Of a DNA stretch of 64,000 bases, positions 1 to 11,523 are shown in pieces; the first letter of the stretch is position 1; each line of letters opens with the position of its first letter. The stretch is from positions 162,426,492 through 162,490,491 of the forward strand of contig OX638368.1 of the NCBI GenBank assembly GCA_951812925.1, written 5' to 3'. This DNA comes from Calliopum simillimum. Its lineage: Eukaryota; Arthropoda; Insecta; Diptera; Lauxaniidae. Position numbers and translations under genes: made by a program. The notes below the pieces were generated by a model. The model did no database searches. It was not told the DNA's origin and saw only the letters and a list, made by a program, of their open reading frames with translations.

Positions 1-1840
1 TCTGATTCCGACATTCGAGTAAGGCCTCAAATCTGCTTTACCTAGCACAAGCTACATTTGCCTATTCATTGTTTTAGATTGTAGGCATCTGACATAATAT
101 TGTCAGCTGTTCTCGTAGTTTCTTTCCTCCACATTCACAGGTTGCACATACTTTTAATTTTTGTATATTTTTTTTGCCATAATTATGGCTTACCAGCTTC
201 CAAAAAAGCTATGCGTACTTTTAGGCTTTGATATTTTGCATTTGTGTCACAAAATATTTGAATCGATGAATGTTAAAGTTCCACATTTTACAATTTTTCG
301 GTTTTCCTTTTTTGGCGTATTCTTCTTGATGACATAACCCCACATGCATTTTTATAATAAAAAAGTCAGTCACGCCAGTTTCGTAATCCGTGTGTATTCT
401 ATTACTCTTCATTTCGGAAACTTTTTGATGAAAATGCCCAAAAAACCGATTTTTCCGATTTTTTCTAAATTCAGAGTTTTTCGGAACAAACTCGAAACTG
501 TTTAGAGTTTTCGTAACGATTTCGTAAAGAATATTCTCTGGAGAATTTCTTTAACTTTTTCTTTCGAATTTTCGGAACAAACTCGAAACTGTTCACAGTT
601 TTCGTAACGATTTTCGTTACGAATTCGTTCAGAAATTTCGTTAAGTTTTATGCTCTTACAATGTTTCCCATCTAATATTTTTATTAAAAATATATTCAAA
701 TAAAATAAATAATTGTCTTCCAAAAATCTTTCATTGAGTGCAGAAACCCCACATGTGTATAAAAAAAATAAACCTTTTCCAACTAATGTATTTTAACCAA
801 GAGTTTTTATTGTTGTCAATAGTTTGATCTTTCAAATCAGTTTTTTTTAAATAAACAGTTTTTTTCGAAAATATGCATCGTGTATAATATGAAGGTTTAA
901 CATTTATCATCATAAGAGTTATCTATATATGAATACGCAAGACAAAAATTTGTCCTACCTTTTTCACTATGTTTGAAATGGAGCACGACATTGAATTATA
1001 TACCATTAGAAAGGTATTTGTGTGTAACCGTGCACAAAGCTTAAACTATTTATATATTTTGCCATTAAGTCAGGTAAAATTAAATGCAAATTTTTCAATA
1101 TTAACAACGACAAAATACCCGGTCACACAGAGCTGGAAAGAGGATACAGCACAAAGAGGAAGACAAAAAGCTGACTTCATGTTTTTTTTTTTCTTTTTGT
1201 TTCACATTCGTCATTGTACGAGGGATGATAAATGAGCTTTTCTGGTTTGTACGAAATAGCAAAAAAGTACTAAAACTGTCCAAAAGAACCAAAATTATTT
1301 AACACATTTGTGGTCAAATTTTGACCATTGGGCGATTCTAGTAAGTATTATTGTTCGATAGCTCATGCCATCTAGCTTTTTATATTATTATTGAAACTCA
1401 TATTAGTACTTAAATAATTGCTGTTTTGTTTCGTTTTCAACATTTGCCAGTACAAGCCACAGTTAAACAAAGTTTTGACAAAACCACAATAACAAAATAC
1501 AAAAACATTTCCACCGGGAAGTGCAATACATTCATCACTTAAATTAATTTTAATGAGCACCAAATTTTATTGTGCATAACAGGAAGAGCAGGAAATTTAA
1601 ATTAATTATAACATCCGTTGGCCAGAGAGAGACAGATAGGGCCAAACATAACATAATACGAGAACAACAACAACTACAACAATGGCAGGATGAAGTAATT
1701 TAAATTTTGTAAAATTAAAACATTATTAAAATGGCCGTCGTCCAACAGCAAGCTAAACGGCAACACTATCAGGAACACTGTAAAACGGAAATTCCTCTAC
1801 GACAAACGGTTAGGTGAACAGCATACATAATAAAAATCAA
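1..1840. other. Non-coding, AT-rich; one short tandem repeat
   Basis: I see no convincing gene here. Between about 477 and 615 a unit of roughly 45 bases, with the core GGAACAAACTCGAAACTG, occurs twice with a period near 94. The small reading frames around it are low in complexity and have no recognisable domain. The rest is poly-A/T-rich sequence with no recognisable repeat boundary. Confidence 0.5.
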
Positions 1841-2909
1841 CCCTGCAAACAATGTACTAGATACAAACGGCGTATGTATCGGGGACACAAACACGTATTT
1901 TTTTTTGTTTGTTTTTGAAAATCACATAGAAATTGCCGTACTCTTTCAATAACGTTTACATTGCTGTCGGGAAAAATACAGGCACTGGTTTTGTCGTACC
2001 AATACTTGTATTGTATCTGTTTGTCGTCCCTGCATAAATACTTAGATACGCATACCGGTACTGTATCGGTTGTACGTATCTGAAATAGTACAAGTACGTT
2101 CTAAATATGCGTACAGGTACTATACTCGCTATATGTATCTGCAATAATACGGGTACTGGCCTAGTATGTATACTAACGAAATTCCATATTAAATTAATGC
2201 AGTATTTATTTTTATTTTAAATAAAGTTCACAATACATTATTTTTTACAATTACATTTGGTCTAATGCACTTTCTACCATTAGCTGCTCCGTTGAAATAT
2301 TTCAATCACCTTCTCTGGAACTATCCAGTTGGCAAGTTCTTGCACATTAAATAGGGTGGAATAGGATGGATTTCACCAATACTTTTGATCTTTACATTAT
2401 CGATGAGATGCTCTTCATAGCACATCCGATAAAGTATACGCTCCGATGAGAACCGTTTAAGTAAAACAGCAATAAAAAATGCATAATATTCTAATTTAGC
2501 TTTATGAATTTAAGGCAATATCAGCTTTGCAGAGCAGACGCTTGAAAGTGCATAGGACCACAGCAACTCTGAAAAATACAAATGTAGAGTTATTATATTT
2601 TTTTTTAAATTCAAAGATTTACATCACCTACTACTACTTACCATGTATTGAGATGATCGCTCAACGGTATATTATATCGTTGTATTGACGTGAAGCAGCA
2701 GTTTCGATTTTTTAAACAAATTTTAATTTTGTTTTTAAAATTTGAATAGTCAAAAGCTGACATAAAACTACATGTTGGAAAAATAGCGGTACGAATACCT
2801 AGAAAATACAAGAAATGTTCCAGATACTCGTACGTGAAACAAAAATGGAAATAAAAAAATAAAGAAATGTAAAAAATTCAAATACAACCGGTACTCATTT
2901 TTTGCAGGG
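1841..2909. mobile_element. MITE-like element with CCCTGCAAA termini
   Basis: The left end begins CCCTGCAAACAATG and the right end is its approximate inverse, ending in TTTTTTGCAGGG, so the terminal inverted repeats agree for about 14 bases and then continue as GTAC-containing sequence. The first third (1860-2160) and the right end are rich in variants of GGTAC and GTATC, a repeated subterminal motif. No transposase-like frame is present. I cannot find a clean target duplication (only AA on each side), so the superfamily is unassigned. Confidence 0.45.
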
Positions 2910-4013
2910 AAGTTTATTAAAATGAAAATGAAAAAGTTTTTTTCTACTTTAAATTGTTCGCTCTATAAAAAAGTTAAGAGTGCAGGTTCGGGAATTTTCT
3001 GTTGCAAAACTTCTTAGAAGTTCAGCCACCTGCACAAGTTCTCACAAAGATTTCGAATTCCTACCTCAATGGCAGTGGGCTCTTTGTGTGCCCCCTCGAA
3101 ATACCTAAAAACATATAAATTTTACAACTTTTTCTTTTCGTTTTTGTCGTTTTCTTTTACGGCAATTGGACATCATCAGGTATAATTTCAATTGTATTTC
3201 CCTGCAGACCGTTCAATTCTTTTCCAGCAACAGACATAAAATCCATTTGCATAAACTTTTATTTTCATAGCTAAAATAGGAATGGGCACTCCCGCTACTA
3301 CTACCCTCATGACATTTGTGATTTGATTTGATGTGGCTAAAACAAAGAATGCTGGGGGCGAGTATAAAACGTAAGATATTCAACGCAGCTGTTTTAAATC
3401 CTATACCTTTCTAACTGTTAAATTTTATGCATCGCAAGACGATGACGATGTCGCCGACTACAATGAAACTTTTTCTTCATTTCTGCAACAATTTCGCATT
3501 TGAATTTGTATAAAATTGATTTTGTTGCCGTCGTCGACAACATTGGGGCCACCTTTGACCCGTACCGTTTTGTACGGTTTTTGTTTTTGCTTTTTTCTAC
3601 AAAATGTTGTTTCACCTTTCTTCTTTTCCTTAATACCGTTGACGTTGTAAAGGATAAGCAGCTTGCTTTGTACATAGCTACTACTTTTGGAGTGAAAAAT
3701 TACACTGTGCTGTCGGAAATTCTAACATTGATGAGTTCCATGTAGTAATCATAATTCGGGCACGCTGAATTCTATGGTCGTAGTCATTTTTATGGTTTCG
3801 GTCTTGTTTTCGAGAAATTCAAGTTTGAAAATTTGACTAAAAAAAAAATATATAAAAAACAGGTATTTTATTCCATTTCAACCATTACCTATAACAGATA
3901 CCTATTCAACCTATTAAGTGTTCACACCTACAAAAAGTACAGCAAAATGCTAAAAAAATCTTTTTTAGGAAAAATTTTGTATGTTTTACATGGAAATATT
4001 TGTTTTGTCAAAT

Positions 4014-4280
4014 TTATTGTACTTCTGATGTTCCTTGGCTAAGGCAATCGACTGTCGCTGCGAAAACTTGACGTCGTGCAATCATATCTAAAAAATTTTG
4101 CGTGCCTTCGATGTGGTTGCATTGTGGAGTTACATTAGATAGTTGAAACCATTCTCCAGATGGTTTTTCAATGCTCTCCAATGATGGTTGCAAATATTCA
4201 CTCATTGGAATTGGTCTGATTAGAATGGGAATATTTCCTGAATGCGGAAATTGCAACTGAATAAATTTTGTTTGCTCCAT
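4014..4280 (-). CDS. Possible coding remnant, 88 codons, unknown
   Basis: An open frame of 88 codons runs leftwards from ATG at 4280. Its composition is protein-like (Pro, Ser, Gln, Glu and Trp residues, not the Lys/Phe/Asn runs seen in chance frames here), and it lies between the inverted arms of the 3712-6645 fold-back, immediately beside the 5' end of a HINE. I recognise no domain, signal peptide or membrane segment. It could be the last exon-like remnant of the protein once carried by the fold-back element, or chance. The start codon is simply the most upstream ATG. Confidence 0.25.
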   Translation of the reverse strand: MEQTKFIQLQFPHSGNIPILIRPIPMSEYLQPSLESIEKPSGEWFQLSNVTPQCNHIEGTQNFLDMIARRQVFAATVDCLSQGTSEVQ

Positions 4281-4294
4281 ATTCTTATTGATAT

Positions 4295-5244
4295 TTATAC
4301 CCTACACCCAGGGTATATTCACTTTATCCTTCCGTTTGTAACGCAGAGAAGGAGGCGTGGCAGATATGGAAAAGTATATATATTCTTGATCAGCGTCACC
4401 TCCTGAGTCGATATAGCCATGTCCGTCTGTCAGGCTGGGTGGCTGGCTGGCTGGCTGGCTGGGTAACGGCTGGGTGTGTGTGGAAATACACTTTTTGGGA
4501 AAACTAAGCAAGATAATTCAATGAAATTTGGTACCTCGCCTCCGTCATCAAAGTTTGCTCGGGGGATTGCAAACGAGCAAAATCGGTTAACGGACACGCC
4601 TACCGCCCATACAAAAAATATATTCAAAATGCAATTTCATGAGTATTTTTCACGACAATGCAACCAAAATACACATAAATACTACAAATTGTAAGCGCAA
4701 GCTCTGAGAAAAAACTGAGCGAACTCAGACAAGACGGCGTGGCACCTCCCATATAAGCAAAAGCTTCAAAACGCTATACTGAAAGCGATTTTTGAGATAT
4801 TCGAACCAAATTTATCTCAGACACTAAGAACTATAAATGAAAGCTCTCAACAAAAATTGGGTGAAATTGGACAAGGAGGCGTGGCACCTCCCATATAAGC
4901 AAAAGATTCAAAATGCTATACTGAAAGAGTTTTTGAGATAATCCAACCAAATTTCACTCACCCACTAAATATTATAAATGCGAGCTCTGAACAAAAACTG
5001 GTTGAACTTGGACAAGAGGGCGTGTCTCCTCCCACACAAGCAAAAGCTTCAAAACGCTAGCGATTTTCGAGATATTCGAACCAAATTTAACTCGGACACT
5101 AAGAACTCTAAATGAAAGCTCTCAACAAAAATTGGGTGAAATCGGACAATGAGGCGTGGCACCTCGCTTACAAGCAAAATTTTCAAAACACTGCAGTGTA
5201 GGGTATTTATTTTTTGGCCAGGCCAAAAGTTACACCCTTACTAG
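4295..5244 (+). mobile_element. HINE/DINE-1-like Helitron-derived element, copy 1
   Basis: The 5' end starts TATACCCTACACCCAGGGTA, a short self-complementary terminus, followed by the TTCTTGATCAGCGTCACC and CCATGTCCGTCTGTC blocks and a GGCT microsatellite (4436-4465). Three internal units of about 150 bases follow, each with a GGCGTGKCACCTCCC core. The 3' end has a perfect hairpin, TTTTGGCC-A-GGCCAAAA (5212-5228), then ends CTAG (5241-5244) before T. The hairpin followed by a CTRR end is the Helitron hallmark, and the microsatellite plus CTAG-T matches the non-autonomous Helentron/HINE group. There is no coding capacity. An inverted copy lies at 28733-29597 and fragments at 36190-36480 and 45081-45261. 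Confidence 0.65.
5212..5228 (+). other. Helitron-type 3' hairpin
   Basis: This is a perfect 8-bp stem with a one-base loop, 12 bases upstream of the terminal CTAG at 5241. In Helitrons this hairpin is thought to act as the rolling-circle terminator. The fragment at 45081-45261 keeps a degenerate version, and the 28733-29597 copy has lost it. Confidence 0.6.
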
Positions 5245-5712
5245 TTTTTTGTTCTGTTTAATCTATTACTAGAATTCAAGCACGCATAACATTCTTCTGG
5301 ATCATGTTCCAAGCTTCCTGTACATATAATAGACGGGGCCCATTCTACATACACTTGCGTGGTTTCCCACCACGCTTGCTTGACGGAATAGTAAATTTTC
5401 CTCAAACATTACTCTGTTTAATTTGGCACGTTAATAATTTTTTTTAGATTTTTAACTTTAATATGACCAACCGATAAAATAATCCACTGACATACGAATA
5501 AATGACTGCTTTTTGTTGTTTGATGTTAGAATTTCATAAAAAAATCAAGAAAGAGTAGGTATCAAAATTAGAATAAATTTGTAAAAAAAACTGCTTTTTG
5601 CGTGTAAAAAACTCTAAATTTTGGCAATAAAGAAAATTTTCATAACATTTTGCAGCACCTTGGTGGTCGTGAATAAGTTACAAAAAGAAAAACATTCAAC
5701 CAAACTGAATAG

Positions 5713-6454
5713 GTATAGGTTAGGGTGGGCCAAATTGTATGGACGAAATTTTATCGACCTCGGCTACCCCCCTATGTAAAAGTTCATTCAATTTTATGAA
5801 TATTTACCCAAAGAACTATACCTCTGCGTTCAACTTTTGTTCGGCGCATTTTTGATCGAAAATTTTACCTTTTATTAATTTTTTTTTTATTTTCATACTT
5901 CAACTTTAGTTCGGCGCATTTTCGATTGAAAATTTTACCTTGCGTTTAATATTTATTCAATCGAATATGCGCCGAACTAAAGTTGAACGTAGAGGTATGG
6001 TTCTTTGGGCAAATATTCATAGAATTGAATGAACTTTCAGCCTAGGTTGGTGTCTTGTTTGAAAAAATTCATCCATAAATATGAATGGTTTATTTTGAAA
6101 GTCGGTCATAATAATCGGCTATATGACCCATATCACTTTTTTAAACATACAGCATCAATTCCACACCATCAGGTAAAATTTTTATGTAAACAGAACCCAA
6201 TTTAATTGATTACTGACAGAATATTATCCAAATCATATAGTGACATTACTTTTGTCTTTATAAAAATATTTAAAATTTAGTATGAAAATAAAAAAAAATA
6301 TTGACGAAAGGTACAATTTTCGATAAAAAATGCGCCGAACTAAAGTTGAACGCAGAAGTATAGTTCCTTGGGCAAATATTCATAGAATTGAATGAACTTT
6401 CACATAGGGGGGTAGCCGAGAACAGTTTTCAAATCGGCCCACCCTAGTATAGGT
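5713..6454. mobile_element. hAT MITE (TAGGGTGGGCC family), copy 1, with 8-bp TSD
   Basis: The element proper is 5721-6446 (726 bp). Its termini, TAGGGTGGGCC and GGCCCACCCTA, are perfect 11-bp inverted repeats. It is flanked by the exact 8-bp duplication GTATAGGT (5713-5720 and 6447-6454). An 8-bp TSD with YAGGG-type ends assigns it to the hAT superfamily. The body is a fold-back with nested arms: the motif TTTAGTTCGGCGCATTTT and its inverse occur four times. There is no reading frame. A 1.6-kb relative is at 38671-40269. Confidence 0.85.
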
Positions 6455-6649
6455 ATATAGGTACAAGGGAAGAAATTGTTGAAATGGAAAAAAATACCTG
6501 TTTTTTATTAAAAATTTTTTTTTTTAGTCAAATTTTCAAAATTGAATTTCTCAAAAACAAGAGCCAAACCGTAAAAATGAGTATGACCATTGAAATCAGC
6601 ATACCCGAAATATGTTTACTACTAGGGTCCCATCAATGTTAGAAAAATA

Positions 6650-7251
6650 ATTGCTCCGTTTCGAGCATTTTTATTTTTCTTAAGTTTGTAAGAAAAAATT
6701 ATTAAAGAAACATTTAGTATCAAAACTATCTTGTAATTTTTAGTTAATTGAAAATATCGATATTCATGCACACTTTCATATCGCTCAATGGATAATTTTC
6801 ATATTTCGAATATTAAATCGGTTTTGTTGTGTGGGTGCGAAAGTTTGGTAGCCTCCAAATACGAATAATAAACGAGATCAAGCTCCACAAATCGGGATGG
6901 ATGGGACATACTATCCGGAAACCATACAGAAAGTTGTAGGAAGAAATAGACAGGATGCAAAATCTTATTCAACCTAAATGGACAGGATATCAGTCAAAGC
7001 AGATTATTTTCTTACAATGTAAAGAAAAAAACGTACCAAATTTTAAAATCGTATCAGCTCAGCAAAAAACTAATTTTTTCGACCTTTGACCTAGAATATC
7101 TCGAAAAAGGAGCTGATACGGTTTTAAACTTTGGTGATTTGATAGACTTTAGTCGGATTAGGTTTTGCTTCCTGCCTACTGTGAATGTTTGGTTCCTTCA
7201 ATAAAATTATTTCGGAACTATTAGATAATACATGGAAAACAATAGCTTACA
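6650..7251. other. Non-coding sequence, no recognised feature
   Basis: AT-rich sequence between the fold-back at 3712-6645 and the P1 arm at 7252. I see no reading frame with protein-like composition and no clear repeat structure. Confidence 0.4.
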
Positions 7252-7790
7252 CACACTGGGCTTGAACAGTCGATAGGTGTGATGAAAGTGTCGACAAAAT
7301 CTGTGAATGGGGTTTCATTTGTACTTGTTTAGTGGCCTAAAAAATGTAAACCTCGAAATCGTAGCTGCTCATTTTCGCGGAATTTCACAAAAATACATAT
7401 CCCATATAAAATAAAAAAAAAATTGAAAAAAGAAACACAACAAACATATATAAAAGTATTTATTTTAAATGTATTTTGCAATGCGAAATCCGAATCCGGC
7501 ATTGGAATTGCTGTATCTCATATGGTTTATGAGATATCCTAGTCCAAGCAAGCAAAAAATACCGTTTTTGCTTTATTTTGAAGCTATATAATTAGAATAT
7601 AGAGCATTCATATGTAGAATCCGATGCAATATCTATAAGTTATAATCTTTTTATTTAAGACCTAAGTCAAATCATGTCAATAGCTTTATTTTTCTCCGAA
7701 ATATCGTAGACTGAAATAATGAGAAAATTAATTTTTTGCACTTTTTTAACTTTTTAGGTTAGCATATCTCCATTATGCATAAGTTCACTA
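7252..7790. mobile_element. Single arm of palindromic family P1
   Basis: It starts CACACTGGGCTTGAACAG and follows, in order, the left arm of the complete P1 copy at 40281-41222: the GTCGATAGG block, AATCTGTGAATGGG, CATATCCCATATAAAATA, GCAATG..GAATCC, the GAGATATCCTAG block and GAAGCTATATAA. Similarity stops near 7790, just past the position equivalent to the palindrome centre, and no inverted right arm follows. It is therefore a truncated or solo arm and encodes nothing. Confidence 0.65.
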
Positions 7791-8279
7791 ACTTTCATAA
7801 TCATAGCTTGTATAACTGCAGTGATATAGCAATTTTAGTATCTTTTCCATATGAGGAGTGCAACCCCCGTCCCCCGCAGCGGTATCTCACCCCCTTAAGA
7901 ACCTTCTACAGACCATAACAAACAATTTAAAAAAAAAATTATTTAAATCCGCCGTGTAGTTTCCACGTCCATAAGCTACATACGGACACCATTTCATTTT
8001 TATATATATATATATACACAGTTTGTCAAGAATGTCTTTTTACATTGCAAATAAATTCATATTTTCAACTTATTAAGCAAAAAAATCGTACTTCTTACAT
8101 TTTTGCCAAAGTTTTTTCATGAATAATAGTTGCTTACTATATTTAAAAAGGATTCGTGAAAAAAATTTGCAAATTCAATGCAAAATAAAGAAAAAATCAA
8201 CAAAACAAATAATACTCAATTTTTGAAGTGTCAAGAAAGTCTTTTTACAAATAAAAAGAAATGTTTTTATATTAAATTT

Positions 8280-8554
8280 TTAGTACCTTCCTTGTTTACA
8301 ACCATCTTTGAATGACCACCAGAATCATCTACCACACATTGAAGACGTTTTCACATAGAAGGAACCAACTTTTTCAGGTTGTAATTACTCGGTCTTTTCC
8401 AATAATGTATTTTCAAATGATGTTCGGTATTTGGTTGTCTTTCAGCAACCTTTTTCTTTAAATAGACCCACAAATTTTCGATAGGATTATAGTCGGGACT
8501 TTGGACTAATGCATTCATCACTTTGTCACAGTTAAACCGAAGCCACATTCGCAC
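8280..8554 (-). pseudogene. Tc1-like transposase, C-terminal fragment (left arm)
   Basis: Reading leftwards from 8554, the frame gives the final catalytic segment of a Tc1/mariner DDE transposase. The hallmark SPDYNPIENLW carries the third catalytic acidic residue (E) and is followed by the usual basic C-terminal tail. A TGA at about 8351-8353 interrupts the tail; the same frame then continues with KMVVNKEGT-like sequence to about 8280. The N-terminal paired-type DNA-binding domain and the first two catalytic aspartates are missing. The matching fragment at 8965-9245 is its mirror copy with a few substitutions and carries the same nonsense codon. Confidence 0.8.
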
Positions 8555-8964
8555 CGTAGTCGCTTATGCTTTCGATCATTACGCTGATAGAATTTGAAAC
8601 GGTGTTTTCAGTCCCTGATAAACCCAAATTGTCAAGTTTTTTAATGTGAAATGGTTAGATATTCTTTCGAGTTTATGGTTGTGTCTTTAACGGATAAGTT
8701 TCTACTCCTCTGCCACCTCCAAATCATAATACTAAATTTTAAATTTTAACAGTCGTACTAATGTTGGGATGTTAAAATTGAAAAATTTAGTATTATGACT
8801 TGGAGGTGGCAGAGGAGTAGGCACTTATCTTTTATAGACACAACCATGAAGTGGAAAGAATGTGTAACCATTTTGCATTAAAAAACTTGACAATTTGGGT
8901 TTATCAGGGACTGAAAACCCCATTTCAAATTCCATCAGCGTAATGATCGAAAGCATAAGCGACT

Positions 8965-9245
8965 ATGGTGCGAATGTGGCTTCACTTTAATTGTGACAAA
9001 GTGATGGATGCATTAGTCCAAAGTCCCGACTATAATCCTATCGAAAATTTGTGGGTCTATTTAAATAAAAAGGTCGCTGAAGGACAACCAAATACCGAAC
9101 ATCATTTGAAAATACATTATTGGAAAAGACCGAGTAATTACAACCTGAAAAAGTTGGTTCCTTCTATGTGAAAACGTCAACAATGTGTGGTAGATGCTTC
9201 TGGTGGTCATTCAAAGATGGTTGTAAACAAGGAAGGTACTAAAAA
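8965..9245 (+). pseudogene. Tc1-like transposase, C-terminal fragment (right arm)
   Basis: This is the mirror image of the left-arm fragment. SPDYNPIENLW (the E of the DDE triad) is intact and is followed by about 40 residues. A TGA at 9169-9171 stops the frame at the same codon as in the left arm, after which the frame resumes through KMVVNKEGT. The shared stop shows that the source copy was already dead, or that the arms have been homogenised, when the palindrome formed. No upstream ATG from a real start exists; the apparent start at 8965 is internal. Confidence 0.8.
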
Positions 9246-9507
9246 TTTAATATAAAAACATTTATTTTTATTTGTAAAAAGATTTTCTTGACACTTCAAA
9301 AATCGAGTATTATTTGTTTTTGTTGATTTTTTCTATATTTTGCATTGAATTTGCAAATTTTTTTCACGGATCCTTTTTAAATATAGTAAGCAACTATTAT
9401 TCATGAAAAAAAGTTTGACAAAAATGTAAGAAGTACGATTTTTTTGCTTAATAAGTTGAAAATATGAATTTATTTTCAATGTTAAAAGACATTCTTGACA
9501 AACTGTA

Positions 9508-9975
9508 TATACAAGATTATAAATTCGAAAGTAACTCTGTCTATCTGTCTTTCTGTTTGTTACCTTTTCACGCCTAAACCACCTAACCAATTTGGATGAA
9601 ATTTTGTATGGAGATAGTGAGAGACTCTAAGAAGGATATAGGATAGTTTTTACCTCTAACATCATCGTTAAAAGGGGTGAAAAGGGGGATGGAAGTTTGT
9701 ATGGGGAATCAATAACCGCTGAACCAATTTAAATGTGATTTAATATGGAGATAGCCAGAGACCCTATGAAGGATATAGGAAAGTTTTTATCCCTAAAATC
9801 ATCCTTAAAACGCTGAAAAGGGGGATGGAAGTCTGTATATCGAATCAATAATCGCTAAACCAATTAAGTTGAAATTTGGTATGAAGATAGAAAGAGACCC
9901 TCGAAAGGATATAAGATAGTTTCTTCCCCTAAAATCATCCTTAAAAGGGGTGAACAGGCTGATGGAAGTTTGTAT
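9508..9975 (+). repeat. Interspersed repeat with three tandem ~136-bp units
   Basis: Three units with the core ATATGGAGATAG..GAGACYCT..GGATATAGGA..ATCATCSTTAAAA begin near 9590, 9726 and 9862, so the period is about 136. The leader, with CTGTCTATCTGTCTTTCTG at 9538, resembles the leader of many insect Helitron-type repeats. It starts immediately after the Tc1 palindrome's TA, so the Tc1 unit either landed at its edge or deleted its left end. No coding capacity is seen. Confidence 0.6.
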
Positions 9976-10849
9976 GTTTACATTTTGAAAGATAAATAAA
10001 ATTTAAAAAATAAATAAAATTTGAAAGATAAATAAAAACAAAAACGCATTTCTGTGTTAAATGTGCCCAGTAGGAGGAAGAGCGATCCAATAGGTACAAT
10101 ATTAGGCCTTATTTGAAAGTCAGTAGTCCTGGTGTCTTCCCTTCTTTCTTCCTTTCTTTTGTACACATGATGCCATTGGACACCAAGGCCTAGCACTCAC
10201 GCTTCTGCAAAGAAGGCAGCAAAGCAGGCATTCTATGAGTGCTTTTAATAAGAAAGGACAGAAACAGGCATGCTATCTTCCCTCTTTTGTACACATGTTG
10301 TCGTTGCATGCTTCCACAAAAAAGGCAGTGATGCTGGTCATCTATGATCGCTTCTCATGTGAAAGGGCAACAACATATTTCGATATTCGTGAATATCGAC
10401 ATGTCCTATATTAAATGTCATTGCTGTATACTGTACCGTACAAATCCAAAAATATATACCAAGCAAGAGAAACTTAAGTAGTAGATACTTTTATTAAATA
10501 TATTGAGAATCATAAAGTCTGAAGAAAATCTACAAAAAACTTCTAATATAAAAGGACAATAGCAAGTAGTTAAGCAAGTGACAAGCTTTCTTATAGATCT
10601 GTTTATGGAAGGCATCAACATGTTTAAAAGATCTTAAAGAAGGCAAGAAAGAACAAAAACTGTGACATCAGGATCTGAAATATAGTTTAAGAAGTAATTG
10701 CTTTGAAGTAATTGCTTTGAAGGTAGGCAGGTGAACTACTCAGATAACACAGTTCTTCAATGGTTTTCCTCTTTTAATTTTAAAAAGCAATTCTTATAGA
10801 TTTTAGTGAGGTGAAAAATAGAGGAAAAATTCTATCACGTAACAATTTT
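9976..10849. other. Non-coding sequence
   Basis: AT-rich, with a short repeated AAATAAAATTTGAAAGATAAATAAA tract near 9995-10040 and two loosely similar stretches mentioning GTACACATG near 10160 and 10290. Small frames here are low in complexity. No gene or transposon terminus was recognised. Confidence 0.4.
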
Positions 10850-11523
10850 CAGTAATTTAAATTTTACTTACGTCATGTTTTCGAATATACATGACTACCA
10901 CGCCTATACTACAGAACATATTAAAATCATATTTGCACCACCTTTTTTTTTGTGCTCCAAAAGATTTATAAGAAAAATGGAGGTAATTGAAAAGGGGACG
11001 TTGTACCTCTCATACAAAAAAAAAAAAAACACAAATTAATTGGAAAGTTAATTTGAGTCGCTTCTACGCATATACCAGTAGATATAATGAGATCATATTA
11101 ACACCATATATCCGCTTGATATTCCGACAGATTTGCCTTGATAATGGAAATATTGAATGAAAGTACCTACGGAGCGATCGGTATAACAAAAAAACGTTAA
11201 ATATTTATGATAAGATAGCGGAACCCAAGTATTAGCAACAGTATCGTTACACTGATTTCGAAGTTTTACGTATGCTGTTTGACCTCCGTTTGCTGTGCTC
11301 TTTTACGATACAGAAAAATCAAAAATTAAAAAAAAATTCGTTAAGGATTTTTTAATTGATGTAAAAAAATATTTCCTGGGATAGTCCTTAAACAGGGGCG
11401 TGGAGAGAAAATCCGGGCCCAAGGGTAATTATATACCGGGCCCCACTAGTAGCTTTTTTTTATTCGATAGTAATCCACAGGATGCCCAAGAGATATGTGA
11501 AATGTGCAAATTTGTGATTTTGT

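Larger units (their letters stand above)
3712..6645. mobile_element. Old fold-back unit with diverged inverted arms
   Basis: The segment 3716-3900 (from TTCTAACATTGATG through the AAAAAACAGG stretch) recurs inverted at about 6470-6645, with visible substitutions and small gaps. The arms are separated by 2.5 kb that contains a HINE (4295-5244) and a hAT MITE (5721-6446), which sits inside the right arm. The arms are clearly more diverged than those of the younger palindromes in this window, so this is an older layer. The outer termini are not resolved and no target duplication was found. Confidence 0.55.
8019..9507. mobile_element. Tc1-type palindrome built from two transposon 3' ends
   Basis: Both ends carry CAGTTTGTCAAGAATGTC in opposite orientation. 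The right end is followed by TA (9506-9507) and the left is preceded by a TA-rich run, as expected for Tc1/mariner. The two halves (8019-8745 and 8785-9505) are inverted copies of each other and each contains the last part of a Tc1-like transposase gene. The centre, near 8765, is a short unpaired spacer. The 5' half of the gene is absent from both arms, so the unit is a fold-back derivative that could only move if a transposase were supplied in trans. Confidence 0.8.

Noticed and set aside
3421..3745. Protein-like frames (FYASQDDDDVADYNETFSSF and the 81-codon frame after it)
   Set aside because: They are short, in different registers, with no family I recognise; I cannot tell an exon from chance.
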